A stretch of 36,644 bases of DNA, taken from positions 1 to 36,644 of the forward strand of contig NZ_DLNQ01000008.1 in assembly GCF_002479495.1 (NCBI RefSeq), in the 5' to 3' direction. This DNA comes from Brevundimonas sp. UBA7506. Its GTDB lineage: Bacteria > Pseudomonadota > Alphaproteobacteria > Caulobacterales > Caulobacteraceae. How positions within the stretch are numbered: the first letter of the stretch is position 1; the number at the start of each line of letters is the position of its first letter. The notes under the pieces are model-generated. The model made no database searches, was not told where the DNA came from, and saw nothing but the letters and a program-made list of their open reading frames with translations. This document shows, piece by piece, positions 35,856 through 36,644 of the stretch. The translations under genes were made by a program, and so were the position numbers.

Positions 35856-36644
35856 ATGAGCCGCTGGGACGGGATCGACGAATTCACCGCTGTCGCCGAA
35901 CAGGCCAGCTTCTCGGCCGCCGCCCGGCGCCTGGGCCTGTCGACCTCTGCCGTCAGCCGCGAGATCGCCCGGCTGGAGGATCGGTTGCAGACCCGCCTCC
36001 TGCACCGCACCACCCGCCGGGTCGAGCTGACCGACGCCGGCCGCGACTTCCTGGTCCGCTGTCGCCGCCTGATCGACGAACGCGACGAGGCCCTGGCCGC
36101 CGTCCAGCCCGATGATCAGGCGCCGCGCGGCCTGCTGCGCATGACCTGCTCGGTCTCCTATGGCGAGCGCTTCATCGCCCCCGCCGTCAACGCCTTCGCG
36201 CGCCAGAACCCGGAGCTGAGGATCGAGCTGGATCTCGACAACCGTCTGCGCGATCTGGTCGGCGACGGCTATGATCTGGCGGTGCGGTTCGGCCACCTGA
36301 CCGACTCGCGGCTGATGGCGCGGCGGCTGGCCTCGCGGCGGCTGATCCTGTGCGCCAGCCCCGACTATCTGGCGCGTCGCGGCGCCCCGCGCGACCTGTC
36401 CGAGATCGCCAGCCACGACGGCCTGATCGGCTCGGCCGAGCATTGGCGCTTCACCGAGGCCGGGCGTGAAGTGTCCTTGCGCCCCTCCGGCCGCTGGCGC
36501 TGCAACTCCGGCGCGGCGGTGCTGGACGCGGCGCTGCAGGGGTTGGGCCTGTGCCAACTGCCCGACTTCTACGTCGCCGAAGCACTGGCGACCGGTGCCC
36601 TCATCTCCCTGCTGGACGAGGCTCGCCCGCCCGACGAAGGCGTC
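35856..36644 (+). CDS. LysR-family transcriptional regulator (C-terminus outside window)
   Basis: The first 263 codons of a LysR-type regulator; the end is cut by the window. The helix-turn-helix lies at about residues 5-60 ([20 protein letters not shown], then [20 protein letters not shown]) and is followed by the [16 protein letters not shown] hallmark. The effector-binding domain (about 90 onward) has [35 protein letters not shown] and [14 protein letters not shown]. LysR genes next to frmA-type dehydrogenases are a recurrent arrangement in proteobacteria, so it probably controls the formaldehyde genes; the inducer is unknown. No ribosome site is visible before the ATG, so the message may be leaderless or weakly translated. 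Confidence 0.93.
   Translation, partial: MSRWDGIDEFTAVAEQASFSAAARRLGLSTSAVSREIARLEDRLQTRLLHRTTRRVELTDAGRDFLVRCRRLIDERDEALAAVQPDDQAPRGLLRMTCSVSYGERFIAPAVNAFARQNPELRIELDLDNRLRDLVGDGYDLAVRFGHLTDSRLMARRLASRRLILCASPDYLARRGAPRDLSEIASHDGLIGSAEHWRFTEAGREVSLRPSGRWRCNSGAAVLDAALQGLGLCQLPDFYVAEALATGALISLLDEARPPDEGV

Noticed and set aside
35687..36013. A longer frmA reaching to 36013
   Set aside because: It would translate through the divergent promoter and into the LysR gene on the opposite strand; class III dehydrogenases begin with [11 protein letters not shown].

Overview
The window is a high-GC alphaproteobacterial chromosome segment, most likely from Brevundimonas or a close relative in the Caulobacterales. 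Four things point there: a FixL/FixJ-type sensor pair, the alphaproteobacterial SOS box (GTTC-N7-GTTC) in front of recA, the gene order recA...alaS...icd, and many proteins that read as Caulobacterales versions. No tRNA, rRNA, CRISPR array, transposase or phage gene is visible. The window cuts through a gene at each end.

Layout. (1) 1-4.7 kb: a truncated methyl-accepting chemotaxis receptor and a TorF-type outer-membrane protein, both on minus, then a membrane-bound FixL-like kinase and its FixJ-like regulator on plus, overlapping by 4 bp. (2) 4.7-6.4 kb: a GabD-type succinate-semialdehyde dehydrogenase converging on a 52-residue basic protein. (3) 6.4-16.1 kb: a carboxylate/acetate block made of an MHS-type major facilitator with a periplasmic insert, a giant hybrid kinase with a sodium/solute symporter module (CrbS/MxtR type), a LuxR-type regulator (CrbR/ErdR type), a DcaP-like porin and acetyl-CoA synthetase. 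The gene set matches the CrbS/CrbR acetate switch known from Vibrio and Pseudomonas. A 14-bp word is shared by the porin/regulator promoter region and the transporter promoter region, and looks like a common operator. (4) 16.1-18.7 kb: a short-chain dehydrogenase and a CYTH-CHAD protein. (5) 18.7-25.8 kb: recA with its SOS box, rraA, alaS, a DUF2939 protein and type-II NADP isocitrate dehydrogenase. (6) 26-31 kb: a DUF1176 lipoprotein and two tandem DUF885 exported metallopeptidase-like proteins. (7) 31-35.9 kb: a minus-strand formaldehyde-detoxification cluster, with glutathione-dependent formaldehyde dehydrogenase at its head and S-formylglutathione hydrolase near its end. Between them lie a VOC protein, a membrane-anchored unknown and two lipoproteins that are paralogues of each other. 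A divergent LysR regulator, with a perfect palindrome between it and frmA, is cut by the window end.

Five long inverted-repeat elements of four sequence families sit between genes (11.8, 16.9, 20.0, 23.6 and 24.4 kb). Each is two hairpin-forming arms in inverted orientation around a 45-60 bp core. Two are copies of one element, including the core, and lie in opposite orientation on either side of rraA-alaS.

The observations most worth following up are the paired lipoproteins of unknown function in the formaldehyde cluster, the putative shared operator of the acetate block, and the dispersed inverted-repeat elements.
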